From: AP-15 sp035570595
GTDB taxonomy: Bacteria > Pseudomonadota > Alphaproteobacteria > ATCC43930 > CGMCC-115725
DNA: 36,941 nucleotides
NCBI GenBank assembly: GCA_035570595.1
Contig: DATMLF010000064.1
Coordinates: forward strand, 1-36,941
Direction of reading: 5' to 3'
The notes under the pieces were generated by a model. It was given only the letters and a program-made list of their open reading frames with translations, had not been told where the DNA came from and made no database searches. Positions 23,657-31,378 of the stretch are shown one piece after another. The translations under genes and the position numbers were made by a program. Within the stretch, counting starts at the first letter, position 1, and each line of letters begins with the position of its first letter.

Positions 23657-24566
23657 GCCCGCGCTCGGCGAGGGTCCGGACGGTGCGCAGCTTTTCGTGA
23701 TGGAAACCAAGCCCGAAATTGTCGATGGTCGGCGCCTGCACGCGCGAGACGCCGTCGACCGCCGGCCCGTTGCGCAAAGTGGCTTCGAGAATGTGCCGGT
23801 CGAGCGCCTCGTCGAGGCAGCGCAGGAGCTGCGGGCGCCAATCGGCGCGGATCGCGGCGAGTGCCGCCAGCAGCGCGTAGGCCCCCCAATGCGACACGCC
23901 GGCGACGACCAGATGCCGCGCCGGGGTGACGCAGGCGATGGTCTCGCCGTGCTCGACGTATTGGGCGATCAGCTCGCGCGGCAGGGCGCCCATCCCGATC
24001 TCGTTGCCGCCGTCGCCGACCGCGATCGTGTCCCACGGCCCTGCCGCGAACAATTCGTCGAGCGGTGCCGTATGGGCGCTGATGTCCTGACCGCGCATGT
24101 TGCGTGGGCTGCCGTCGCTGCTGCGCCCGCAGCGCTCGATCGAGAGCGCGTGGGTGATCCCGGCCGCCCGCCAGGCATCGATCACCGGGCCAAGCGACGC
24201 GCCGATCGCGACCGCGTCGAGCGGCACCGCGCCGGCATCGGCGGCGGCGAGCGCCACCGCGCAGGCATTATGGCACGGCTCGTCGGTGGCGAGCCGGCAG
24301 GGGATGCCGACTTCGGCCAGCCCGCGGGCCAGCAGCGCGGCGCCGACCGGCCCGTCGGTCTCGGCGGCGGGCGGCGCCCCCAACGGCACAAAAAATCCGG
24401 TGATCAGCCCGACCCGGCACGGCCCGCCCGCTGCCAGAGCCGACGCGGCGCCCCACAGCCCGCCGCGGGCAGCAGCGCACAGCGCGCCGATGTTGCGCCC
24501 GACATCAGCCTGCACCGCGCGCTCGATTTCCGCGACGACCGATTGCGGCGCGACCCGCGACGTCAT
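23646..24566 (-). CDS. DUF4392 protein, D-glutamate cyclase-like half
   Basis: 306 residues matching DUF4392, the C-terminal domain of vertebrate D-glutamate cyclase (DGLUCY). Conserved marks: VGLITGFFVP (52-61), ETDGP (69-73), ERCGRSSDGSPRNMRG (144-159) and GDGGNEIGMG (184-193). D-glutamate cyclase converts free D-Glu to 5-oxo-D-proline; which domain carries the chemistry is not settled by the sequence. It lies 12 bases after a DUF1445 gene, the other half of the fused eukaryotic enzyme, and overlaps murL by 11 bases. No signal peptide, so cytosolic. Bacterial proteins of this family are otherwise uncharacterised. Confidence 0.85.
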   Translation of the reverse strand: MTSRVAPQSVVAEIERAVQADVGRNIGALCAAARGGLWGAASALAAGGPCRVGLITGFFVPLGAPPAAETDGPVGAALLARGLAEVGIPCRLATDEPCHNACAVALAAADAGAVPLDAVAIGASLGPVIDAWRAAGITHALSIERCGRSSDGSPRNMRGQDISAHTAPLDELFAAGPWDTIAVGDGGNEIGMGALPRELIAQYVEHGETIACVTPARHLVVAGVSHWGAYALLAALAAIRADWRPQLLRCLDEALDRHILEATLRNGPAVDGVSRVQAPTIDNFGLGFHHEKLRTVRTLAERGHAA

Positions 24567-24578
24567 CGCCGGGCGCCG

Positions 24579-25379
24579 CTAAAGGCTCGCAAGCTTGGCG
24601 TTCAGCAGATCGGTGACCAGCATCGAGCCCGGCGCGTGGGTAATGCAGAATTCGGGCTCGACTTCGGCAATGACCGCCTGCGGGGTGACGCCGCACGCCC
24701 AGAACACCGGCAATTCGTTCGCCTGCACCGGGACCGCGTCGCCATAATCCGGCCGCCCCAAATCGGCGACCCCGATCGCCTCGGGCAGGCCGAGATGCAC
24801 CGGCGCCCCGTGCACCGACGGAAAGCGCGACGTGATCTGCACCGCCCGGATCGCATCGGCGGGCCGCAATGGCCGCATCGACACGACAAGCGGCCCGCGG
24901 AACATGCCGGCCGGCGCGCAGCGGATGTTGGTGCGGTACATCGGCACGTTCGAGCCGCAGGTGATGTGGCGCAGCTCGATGCCTTCCTCGACGAGCGCCT
25001 GCTCGAACGAAAACGAGCAGCCGAGCGCAAAGCTGACCAGATCGTCGCGCCATACGTGACGGACGTCGCGCGGTTCCTCAACCAGCTCGCCGCGTCGCCA
25101 CACGCGGTATTTCGGCAGGTCGGTGCGAATGTCGAGGTCCTCGCCCAGCCCTGGAAGCCGCGGGTCGCCTGGCTCGGAGACCGCCAACACCGGGCAGGGC
25201 TTCGGGTTGGCCTGGGCGAAACGCAGGAAGTCGTGCGCCAGCGATCTCGGTAGGATCACGAGGTTCGCCTGCACGTTGCCGGCGGCGAGCCCGGCGGTGG
25301 GGCCGGCAAACCCGCCGGTGCGAATACGCCGGCGCTCGCGCGCCCCGGCCTCGATGCTTCGATCAGTCGCTGCGCTCAT
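24579..25379 (-). CDS. DUF1445/UPF0317 putative hydro-lyase, D-glutamate cyclase-like half
   Basis: 266 residues, the typical size of the UPF0317 'putative hydro-lyase' family and of the DUF1445 region in vertebrate D-glutamate cyclase. The family marks are PTAGLAAGNVQANLVILP (27-44), NPKPCPVL, GCSFSFEQAL, the long central ITCGSNVPMYRTNI and FCITHAPGSMLVTD at the C-terminus. The reaction expected from the DGLUCY link is D-Glu to 5-oxo-D-proline plus water. It is the first gene of the operon and has its own promoter-like site at 25406-25435. The divergent SMR gene starts about 95 bases away. Confidence 0.87.
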   Translation of the reverse strand: MSAATDRSIEAGARERRRIRTGGFAGPTAGLAAGNVQANLVILPRSLAHDFLRFAQANPKPCPVLAVSEPGDPRLPGLGEDLDIRTDLPKYRVWRRGELVEEPRDVRHVWRDDLVSFALGCSFSFEQALVEEGIELRHITCGSNVPMYRTNIRCAPAGMFRGPLVVSMRPLRPADAIRAVQITSRFPSVHGAPVHLGLPEAIGVADLGRPDYGDAVPVQANELPVFWACGVTPQAVIAEVEPEFCITHAPGSMLVTDLLNAKLASL

Positions 25380-25405
25380 GGCACGATCCGTGTTCCAGAT
25401 GACCG

Positions 25406-25435
25406 ATGTTACCGCCGACCGGCGGCGGTCGTCAA
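25406..25435 (-). promoter_or_regulatory. Sigma-70-like promoter of the DUF1445-murL-murD2 operon
   Basis: Read on the minus strand: TTGACG (25435-25430), an 18-base spacer with a GC-rich dyad (CCGCC/GGCGG), then TAACAT (25411-25406). Transcription would start about 20 bases before the DUF1445 ATG. Confidence 0.55.
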
Positions 25436-25474
25436 AGCGGCGGCCGTTTCCAAAGCGGGCCAGGGGATGTCACG

Positions 25475-25798
25475 ATGAGCGTCGTCTACCTCGCGATCGC
25501 GATTGTGCTGGAGGTCAGCGGGACGACGGCGCTGAAGCTGTCCGCGGGGTTTACCCGCCTCGCCCCGGCGAGCGCAGTCGTCGTCTGCTATGTCGCGAGC
25601 TTTTCGGTGCTGTCGCTGGCGTTGCGCGGGATCGACCTGTCGACCGCCTATGCCGTGTGGTCCGGGGTCGGGACCGCGCTGGTCGCGGCGATCGGCATCG
25701 TGTGGTTTGGCGAGCCGGCCGGGGTGTGGAAGCTCGTGTCGCTGGCGCTGATCATCGCCGGGGTGGCCGGGTTGCACCTGGCCGGACGCGGTTCTTGA
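25475..25798 (+). CDS. Small multidrug resistance (SMR) family transporter
   Basis: 107 residues with four membrane helices, the EmrE/SugE size. The essential membrane glutamate is in IVLEVSGTTALK (about residue 13), and STAYAVWSGVGTALVA in the third helix is the family signature with its Tyr and Trp. SMR proteins exchange protons for quaternary ammonium or guanidinium compounds; the specific substrate is not evident. The frame is open upstream, but the ATG at 25475 gives the normal MSVVYLAIAI start and has AGGGG ahead of it. Divergent from the DUF1445 operon and convergent with the Pro-rich ORF. Confidence 0.93.
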   Translation: MSVVYLAIAIVLEVSGTTALKLSAGFTRLAPASAVVVCYVASFSVLSLALRGIDLSTAYAVWSGVGTALVAAIGIVWFGEPAGVWKLVSLALIIAGVAGLHLAGRGS

Positions 25799-25819
25799 CG
25801 CCGCTCTCCGGCACTTCTG

Positions 25820-26029
25820 TCAGGCGACGGCGCCGCGCGGCGGCGGGTCGTTGACTGGAGGTGGCGGCGGCTCGGTCGGGGGCACCGGCAGCGGGCGCGG
25901 CGGCTCCTCGACCGGCGTCGGCCGCTCCGGGTCGGGCGGCGGCTGCGGCGGGCTGCCGGGCGGCAGCGGCGGCGTCGGGGTTTGCGCCTGACGCCGGCAT
26001 CCGCGATGCCGCATGGCTCGGCCTCTCAT
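25820..26029 (-). CDS. Small proline-rich hypothetical protein
   Basis: 69 residues, more than one third proline, with PTPPLPPGSPPQPPPDP and PVPPTEPPPPP. No membrane helix, signal peptide or domain is recognisable. The ATG at 26029 shares one base with the glucokinase TGA, suggesting coupled translation, but such GC-rich frames also arise by chance, and an alternative ATG is at 26014. It is probably expressed last in the otsB-otsA-glk unit, if real. Confidence 0.4.
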   Translation of the reverse strand: MRGRAMRHRGCRRQAQTPTPPLPPGSPPQPPPDPERPTPVEEPPRPLPVPPTEPPPPPVNDPPPRGAVA

Positions 26030-27012
26030 CAACCCGCGAGCAAGGATGCGCAGCCGAGAAACGCGGCCAGCGGGTGGGTGACGACGGCGGTCGGGATCGC
26101 CGCGAGGTAGGGCTCGAACCGGCCCTTTGCCTGAAACCGCGCGCGGAACGGCGAATCGGCAAAAAACCGGCCGAGCCGCGGCACGATCCCGCCGGCGATG
26201 AACACCCCGCCGCGCGCGCCCAAGGTCAGCGCCAGGTTGCCGGCGACGGTGCCGAGCATCGCGCAGAACATTGCTGTCGCCTCGGCGCACACCGGGTCCT
26301 CGCCGCGCATCCCGAGATCGGTGATTTGCGACGCGGCATAGCCCTTGGACGGCACCCGGTCGATTTCGGCCAAGGTGTTGTAGAGGTTAACGATGCCCGG
26401 CCCCGACAGGACGCGCTCGGCCGAGACGTGGTCGAAATGCCGGCGCATGTGGTTGAGCACCGCGCTCTCGCGGTCGCTCGCCGGCGACATGGTCGCGTGG
26501 CCGCCCTCGCCGGTCAGCGGCACCCAGCCGGCGCCGCTCGGGATAAGCCCGGAAACCCCGAGCCCCGACCCCGGCCCCAGCACCGCGAGCGGCGCCCCCG
26601 GCGCCGCCGCGCCGCCGCCGACCGGCATGCGGTCGTCAGGGCCGAGCCGCGGAAGTGCCAGCGCCTGCGCCGTGAAATCGTTGACGACCTCCAACCGCTC
26701 AAAGCCGAAATGCGCCCTGAGAGCGCTGATCGAAAAGCTCCACGGGTGGTTGGTCATCGCGATCCGGTCGCCGGTAACCGCCGAGGCGATCGCGATCGCC
26801 GCCTGCCGCGGCATCGGCAGCCCGCCGCGGTCGCCGAGATACTCGGCGAGCGCGTCGTCGATCGTGGAGTAATGGTCGCAGGCCTGGGTGCGCCAGTGCA
26901 GCACCTTGCCGTCGGGGGAAACCAGGCCAAAACGGGCGTTGGTGGCGCCGATGTCGCCGACGAGCCAGGTCTCCGGGACGGCAACCGCGGCGCCGCCCCC
27001 CGCCGCGGCCAT
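26029..27012 (-). CDS. glk: Glucokinase (ROK-independent, Glk family)
   Basis: 327-residue ATP-dependent hexokinase of the bacterial Glk family. GDIGATNARFGL (19-30) is the phosphate loop, VVNDFTAQALALP contains the catalytic Asp that deprotonates glucose O6, GPGSGLGVSGL binds phosphate, LTGEGGHATM binds sugar, and GGVFIAGGIVPRL is the adenosine motif. Its ATG overlaps the otsA TGA by one base, so it is translated with otsA. Glucose 6-phosphate from this enzyme is the acceptor used by OtsA, which makes the arrangement biochemically sensible, for example to recycle glucose released by trehalase. Confidence 0.94.
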   Translation of the reverse strand: MAAAGGGAAVAVPETWLVGDIGATNARFGLVSPDGKVLHWRTQACDHYSTIDDALAEYLGDRGGLPMPRQAAIAIASAVTGDRIAMTNHPWSFSISALRAHFGFERLEVVNDFTAQALALPRLGPDDRMPVGGGAAAPGAPLAVLGPGSGLGVSGLIPSGAGWVPLTGEGGHATMSPASDRESAVLNHMRRHFDHVSAERVLSGPGIVNLYNTLAEIDRVPSKGYAASQITDLGMRGEDPVCAEATAMFCAMLGTVAGNLALTLGARGGVFIAGGIVPRLGRFFADSPFRARFQAKGRFEPYLAAIPTAVVTHPLAAFLGCASLLAG

Positions 27013-28478
27013 CAGCGCGCGCCGCTCGCTGCCAGGGCGGCAAGGAAGCTCTCGCGCCAGCGCGTGATGTCGTTGTGCTCGATCGTCGCCATCATCGCGG
27101 TCCACCGTTCCTTACGCTCGCCGAGCGACATGGTCAGCCCCTGCCGGATGCCCTCCGCCATGCCCTCGACGTCATGCGGGTTGACCAGCACCGCTTCGCC
27201 CAACTCCTGCGCGGCGCCGGCGAAACAGGACAGCACCAGCACGCCCGGATCGTCGGCAGGCTGCGAGGCGACGTATTCCTTGGCGACAAGGTTCATGCCG
27301 TCGCGCAACGGCGTCACCAAGCCGATCCGCGCCGCCCGGAAAAAGCCGGTCAGGATCTGGTGGTTGAAGCTCTTATTGATGTAGCGCAGCGGCGTCCAGT
27401 CGAATTCGCCGTAGCGGCCGTTGATGTGGCCGGCGGACGTGGCGAGCGTCCGCCTGATCTCCTGGTATTCCGGAACCTCGGAGCGCGACGGCGGTGCTAT
27501 CTGCATGAAGACGATGCGGCCGCGCGTCTCGGGATAGGTGTCGAGCAATTGCCCGAAGGCCGCGAACCGCGCCGGCAAGCCCTTTGAATAATCGAGCCGG
27601 TCGACGCCGATCATCAAAGTCCGCTCGCCCAGGCTGTGGCGCAACCGTCGCATGTGCCGGCTGACGTCGGCGGCCTCCGCCTTTTTGGCGACGCCCGCGA
27701 CGTCGATCCCGATCGGGAACACCTGGACGCGCACGATCCGGCCGAACGCGCGCAGCACCCCGCGGCCAAGGTCCTCGCCCCCCGCCCAACGCACCAGGTA
27801 ATCGCGAAACCCGTGCAGATCGGACTTTGTTTGAAAGCCGACAAGGTCGTAGGCGCACAGCGCCTCGGCGAGGTCGCGGTGGTTTGGCAGCACGCGCAGC
27901 ACTTCGGCCGGCGGGAACGGCGTGTGCAGAAAAAACCCGAGCGCCTGGGTCTGGTCGAGCCGGCGCAATTCCCGCCCGAGCGGGATCAGGTGGTAGTCGT
28001 GAACCCAAACCAGATCCTGCGGGTCGAGCATCGGCGCCAGCGAGCGGGCGAACATGCGATTGACCCGCAGATAGCCGGCGAAGTCGCGCCGCGAAAAATC
28101 GACGAGGCTGGCCCGCAGATGAAACAGCGGCCACAGCACGCGGTTGGCAAAGCCGAGGTAATACTCGTTGAAATCACGTTTCGACAGATCGAGCGTCGCA
28201 TAGGTCAGCGGCCCGCGCGTGACGATTTCGGGCTCGCCCTCGGCTGTGTCGCCGACCTTGCCGCTCCAGCCGAACCAGATGCCGCCGCTGGTTTCGAGCG
28301 CCGCCTGAATTGCGACCGCAAGACCCCCCGAGTCGGGCTTGGCACTTTCGGTCGCCACCCGATTGGACACGACGACGAGCCGACGGCTTCCCTCAACGGT
28401 CTCTCGGACGGCCGCGTCTGCTGCCCGGAAATGCAAGCTTGCCCTCGGCTCGCCCGCGGTCTTGGCTTCTCCCTCCAT
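27012..28478 (-). CDS. otsA: Trehalose-6-phosphate synthase
   Basis: 488-residue GT20 glycosyltransferase that makes trehalose 6-phosphate from UDP-glucose and glucose 6-phosphate. Conserved elements: LVVVSNRVA (34-42), GIWFGWSGKV, LVWVHDYHLIPLG, GFFLHTPFPPAEVLRVLP, GVDRLDYSKGLP, and the C-terminal LRDGMNLVAKEYVASQ and AQELGEAVLVNPHD. About 30 extra residues precede the core and the start at 28478 is not fixed by a strong ribosome site. It follows otsB by 72 bases and shares its last base with the glk start. Trehalose is an osmo- and desiccation protectant. Confidence 0.96.
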   Translation of the reverse strand: MEGEAKTAGEPRASLHFRAADAAVRETVEGSRRLVVVSNRVATESAKPDSGGLAVAIQAALETSGGIWFGWSGKVGDTAEGEPEIVTRGPLTYATLDLSKRDFNEYYLGFANRVLWPLFHLRASLVDFSRRDFAGYLRVNRMFARSLAPMLDPQDLVWVHDYHLIPLGRELRRLDQTQALGFFLHTPFPPAEVLRVLPNHRDLAEALCAYDLVGFQTKSDLHGFRDYLVRWAGGEDLGRGVLRAFGRIVRVQVFPIGIDVAGVAKKAEAADVSRHMRRLRHSLGERTLMIGVDRLDYSKGLPARFAAFGQLLDTYPETRGRIVFMQIAPPSRSEVPEYQEIRRTLATSAGHINGRYGEFDWTPLRYINKSFNHQILTGFFRAARIGLVTPLRDGMNLVAKEYVASQPADDPGVLVLSCFAGAAQELGEAVLVNPHDVEGMAEGIRQGLTMSLGERKERWTAMMATIEHNDITRWRESFLAALAASGAR

Positions 28479-28550
28479 CGTCTTGTTCCCCGAATTGCGT
28501 TGTTCAGCGAACGCCCCGTTGCGATTAATGTTCCCGCAGGGGCTTGATTT

Positions 28551-29303
28551 TCAACGATCCGTCCGGCGATCCGTCCGGCCCGCCGCGAGCCAATCAAGCA
28601 CCGCGCCGACATCCGCAAGGGCATATGCGGCGCGCGATTGCGCCGGGGGCCCGACCCGAACCGCCGTCCCGCCGCGGCGCGCGACCTCGGCGAAGCCGTC
28701 CTCGTCGGTCGTGTCATCGCCGACAAAGACCGCGGCCCGGCCTAAAAACGGCGGCTCGCTAAGAAAGGCGGCGATCGCCGCCCCCTTGTCGGCGCCGCGC
28801 GGCTGAAACTCGACGACCATCTTGCCGGCGATCAGACGAAGCGACGGGTTCTCGCAGGCCAGCGCCTTGGCCGCCGCCCGGACCTCTTCCTCGCGCTCTG
28901 GCGCATCGCGATAATGCAGCGCCAGAGTGCCGCCCTTGTCCTCGAGCATGACGCCCCTGCCTGCGGCCGCCAGCGCAGCAAGAGGACGGCGCAGCCGGTC
29001 GAGGGCGGCTGTCGCCGACGGGCTGAGCCCCGGTCCGAAGCTGCCGTCGGCCCGCCGGCGCTCGATGCCGTGCAGGCCGGCTGCCGCCCCTCGCCACGGC
29101 CGGAACAGCCGGTCGACCTCGCCGAGCGGCCGGCCGCTGACGAGCGCCAGCGCCTGACCGCGCCGCCGTGCCAAATCCTGCAGCAAGGACGCCAGCCAGG
29201 ACGGAACCTGGACGCGATCCGGACGCGCCGCGATTTCCAGCAAGGTGCCGTCGACATCGAGAAACAAGGCCGCATGCGGGTCAAGTGCCGGTGGCGGCGG
29301 CAT
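28551..29303 (-). CDS. otsB: Trehalose-6-phosphate phosphatase
   Basis: 250-residue HAD-superfamily phosphatase. Motif I is LFLDVDGTLL (Asp16 nucleophile, Asp18 acid), motif II lies in ALVSGRPLGEVDRLF, the specificity cap contains GLHGIERRRADG, motif III contains GADKGAA, and motif IV is FVGDDTTDEDGF. It releases trehalose from the OtsA product. The frame is open to 29426, but the ATG at 29303 yields the right length. The C-terminus is a small exact duplication (RTDRRTDR) encoded by a direct repeat of ATCCGTCCGGC at 28557-28579. First gene of otsB-otsA-glk. Confidence 0.95.
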   Translation of the reverse strand: MPPPPALDPHAALFLDVDGTLLEIAARPDRVQVPSWLASLLQDLARRRGQALALVSGRPLGEVDRLFRPWRGAAAGLHGIERRRADGSFGPGLSPSATAALDRLRRPLAALAAAGRGVMLEDKGGTLALHYRDAPEREEEVRAAAKALACENPSLRLIAGKMVVEFQPRGADKGAAIAAFLSEPPFLGRAAVFVGDDTTDEDGFAEVARRGGTAVRVGPPAQSRAAYALADVGAVLDWLAAGRTDRRTDR

Positions 29304-29444
29304 TGTCGCCGAAGCACAGGGCGTTTTCGGCTGCGTCAAAGGAGCGTCCCTTGTGCGATGCACATGCGGCCCCGCCGGAGCGTGCCTTAAATGCCTGATC
29401 TCAACCGGAATCCCCAACGATGCCAAGCGTTTCGAAAAAGCAGC

Positions 29445-29472
29445 TTGACATCCCGGCGCAACGCATTAGATT
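29445..29472 (+). promoter_or_regulatory. Sigma-70-like promoter for the MmgR-like sRNA
   Basis: A perfect TTGACA (29445-29450), a 16-base spacer and TAGATT (29467-29472) precede the hairpin region; TTAGAT with a 15-base spacer is the alternative. Predicted transcription start near 29478-29480. Confidence 0.65.
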
Positions 29473-29477
29473 GTGCA

Positions 29478-29571
29478 GTGCGGTAACGGTCACCGGTTGT
29501 GGTCTTACCGTACGTCTTCTAGGCGTTTCCTCCCTAAACTTGGGCCGCGCTAAGCTGCGGCCCATTTTTTT
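29478..29571 (+). ncRNA. MmgR/alpha-r8-like small RNA candidate
   Basis: About 94 bases between otsB and phhA (both on the other strand) contain a complete sRNA layout: a consensus promoter at 29445, a first hairpin closed by CGGTAA/TTACCG (29481-29510), a small GTTT/AAAC hairpin with TTTCCTCCCT (29526-29535) spanning its loop, and a terminator at 29541-29571. The ten-base TTTCCTCCCT core is the conserved unpaired element reported for the alphaproteobacterial MmgR (alpha-r8) family, known from Sinorhizobium as a regulator of polyhydroxybutyrate storage. It can pair with Shine-Dalgarno sites. No ORF competes on this strand. Family assignment rests on the core motif and architecture. Confidence 0.65.
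29541..29571 (+). terminator. Rho-independent terminator of the sRNA
   Basis: TGGGCCGC (29541-29548) pairs perfectly with GCGGCCCA (29557-29564) and is followed by seven T. It overlaps the phhA stop codon on the other strand. Confidence 0.88.
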
Positions 29572-30430
29572 ATCCTGCCGCCACAGTTTCTGCCGCGCTG
29601 GCGGCGCCGGACCGCGGATCGTCAACGAGCATCTGACCAGGATCAAGGTCGGGCAGGGCCGAAACTTCGCGGTAGACCGGCGCGAAGTCCGGGCGCGTCG
29701 CTTCGAACAGCTGCTCGAAATCGTCGATGACAAAATAAGTCTCCTGATACCGGTCGATATGATAGCAGGTGCGCATGACCCGCCGCAGGTCAAAGCCGAC
29801 CCGGTTCGGCCGCGGATCGTCGAGGCAATAGACCGACTCGCCGGCCGACGACAAAATACCCGAGCCGTAGATCCGCAATCCTTCCTGGGTGGCGATCAGC
29901 CCGAATTCGACGGTGTACCAATAGAGCCTTGCCAGCCGGCGCAGGTGGCCGAGACTCACCGCCTTGAGCCCGCCCTGACCGTAGGCCTGCATGTAGTCGG
30001 CAAAGATCGGGTTCATCAGCAACGGCACATGGCCGCAAATGTCGTGAAAGACATCCGGCTCCTGCAGGTAGTCGAGCTGGTCGCGACGGCGGATGAAGCA
30101 GGTCGCCGGGAACCGCCGCGCGGCGAGGTGCGCAAAAAACACCGCGTCCGGCACCAACCCCGGCACCGCGACGATCCGCCATCCGGTGGCGCGGTCGAGC
30201 GCATCGCTAAGCCTGCGGAAGTCCGGTATCCCCGCCGCCGCCACGTCGAGCGCGCCCAGCCCGTCGAGGTATTCACGGCAGGCGCGTCCGACCAGCAGCC
30301 TTTGCTGGCGTTCGAACAGCAGCCGCCAGACGGCATGCTCCTCCAGGGTGTAGGCCCGCCAGTCCTGCTCTGTTACCCAGTCCTGCTCTAATTGAAAGTC
30401 CGGGGCCGATCCCGGCCCGATCTCGCTCAT
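29570..30430 (-). CDS. phhA: Phenylalanine 4-monooxygenase
   Basis: 286-residue pterin- and iron-dependent hydroxylase that converts Phe to Tyr. Iron ligands are His129 and His134 in FHDICGHVPLLMN and Glu175 in WYTVEFGL. EQDWVTEQDWRAYTLEEHAVW at the N-terminus, PDFRRLSDAL, and the C-terminal SSAGESVYCL complete the catalytic domain, with no regulatory ACT domain, as usual in bacteria. The ATG at 30430 has GGGAG upstream; a GTG at 30457 would add nine residues. Its 3' end overlaps the T-run of the convergent sRNA. A small palindrome (30453-30468) lies just upstream of the chosen start. Confidence 0.95.
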   Translation of the reverse strand: MSEIGPGSAPDFQLEQDWVTEQDWRAYTLEEHAVWRLLFERQQRLLVGRACREYLDGLGALDVAAAGIPDFRRLSDALDRATGWRIVAVPGLVPDAVFFAHLAARRFPATCFIRRRDQLDYLQEPDVFHDICGHVPLLMNPIFADYMQAYGQGGLKAVSLGHLRRLARLYWYTVEFGLIATQEGLRIYGSGILSSAGESVYCLDDPRPNRVGFDLRRVMRTCYHIDRYQETYFVIDDFEQLFEATRPDFAPVYREVSALPDLDPGQMLVDDPRSGAASAAETVAAG

Positions 30431-30452
30431 CCACCGCTCCCGTGCCTGACCA

Positions 30453-30468
30453 CTCACTTTTAGGTGAG
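30453..30468. promoter_or_regulatory. Palindrome upstream of phhA
   Basis: CTCAC-N6-GTGAG, centred about 30 bases before the phhA ATG, is a possible regulator-binding site. It does not match the TyrR/PhhR box. Its role is unknown. Confidence 0.3.
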
Positions 30469-30508
30469 AATGGCGGGGCGGCAGGTCAATCTGCGTTGGG
30501 CGGCAGGT

Positions 30509-31378
30509 CTACCTGGCTTCGCTGAGACAGGCTTCGGCTGCCCGGCCTAATTGCCGAACGAGCTCGGCCAGATCGGCGGCGAGCCGCGCAAAGCGCGGTT
30601 TGCGCCGGTAGCGGCGTTCGTCCATGTAAAGCGCGCGGTTGACCTCGATCTGCAAGGCGTGGCGACCGCGGCCGGGATCGCCATAGTGCTCGGTCGTAAA
30701 CCCGCCCGCATAGGGTGCGTTGACCGCCACCGAGAAGCCGCGCGCGCTAAAAAACCGGCGGGCGCATTCGATGATCGCGCGGGCGCAGGCGCCGCCGTAG
30801 CAGTCGCCGAGCACGATGTCGGCGCCGTCCCAGCCGCACACCGCGCCGGCGGCCGACGGCATCGAATGGCAGTCCACTAAGAGGCAGCCGCCGAACAGCG
30901 CCTCGGTCTCCTCGACCAGAGCGCCGAGCATCTGGTGATAGGGGCGATAGAGGCCGTCGATGCGCCGTTGGGCCTCGGCAAAGCGCAGCTTTCCGGAGTA
31001 GATCTCCTCGCCGCTGGCGACGATGCGCGCGATCGTCCCGAGCCCCATCCGCACGCGCGCCGAGCCAGCGTTGACAAACCCCGGCAGCGCATCCGAGAAC
31101 ATTGCCGGGTCGAGCTCGTAGGCCTCGCGGTTGACGTCGAGATAGGCGCGCGGGAACCTCGCCGACAGCAACGGAGCGCCGAGGCCGGGAGCCGCGGCGA
31201 ACAGCTCGTCGACAAAACTGTCTTCGGAGCGGCGCAGCGCCAGCGGGTCGAGGCGCGAGCCGGCGACAAAATCGGCTGGATAGTCCGACCCGCTGTGCGG
31301 CGAGGCGAAGATCAGCGGCAGGCTTCTCAGCGCCGGCCGCCGCAACTCGAACACCCCGCACGCGAGATCGCCGTCCAT
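30509..31378 (-). CDS. N-formylglutamate amidohydrolase family protein
   Basis: 289 residues. FASPHSGSDYP, FPRAYLDVNREAYELDP, VDCHSMPS and HALQIEVNRALYMDE are the metal-site and substrate motifs of the N-formylglutamate deformylase family (HutG of the five-step histidine pathway). The reaction would be N-formyl-L-Glu to L-Glu plus formate. No hut genes flank it, so it may act on another formylated or acylated amino acid. The frame is open to 31462 with earlier ATGs at 31417 and 31414; the ATG at 31378 is preferred from family length. The 245 bases between this start and the next gene (31379-31623) hold nothing I can identify. Confidence 0.88.
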   Translation of the reverse strand: MDGDLACGVFELRRPALRSLPLIFASPHSGSDYPADFVAGSRLDPLALRRSEDSFVDELFAAAPGLGAPLLSARFPRAYLDVNREAYELDPAMFSDALPGFVNAGSARVRMGLGTIARIVASGEEIYSGKLRFAEAQRRIDGLYRPYHQMLGALVEETEALFGGCLLVDCHSMPSAAGAVCGWDGADIVLGDCYGGACARAIIECARRFFSARGFSVAVNAPYAGGFTTEHYGDPGRGRHALQIEVNRALYMDERRYRRKPRFARLAADLAELVRQLGRAAEACLSEAR

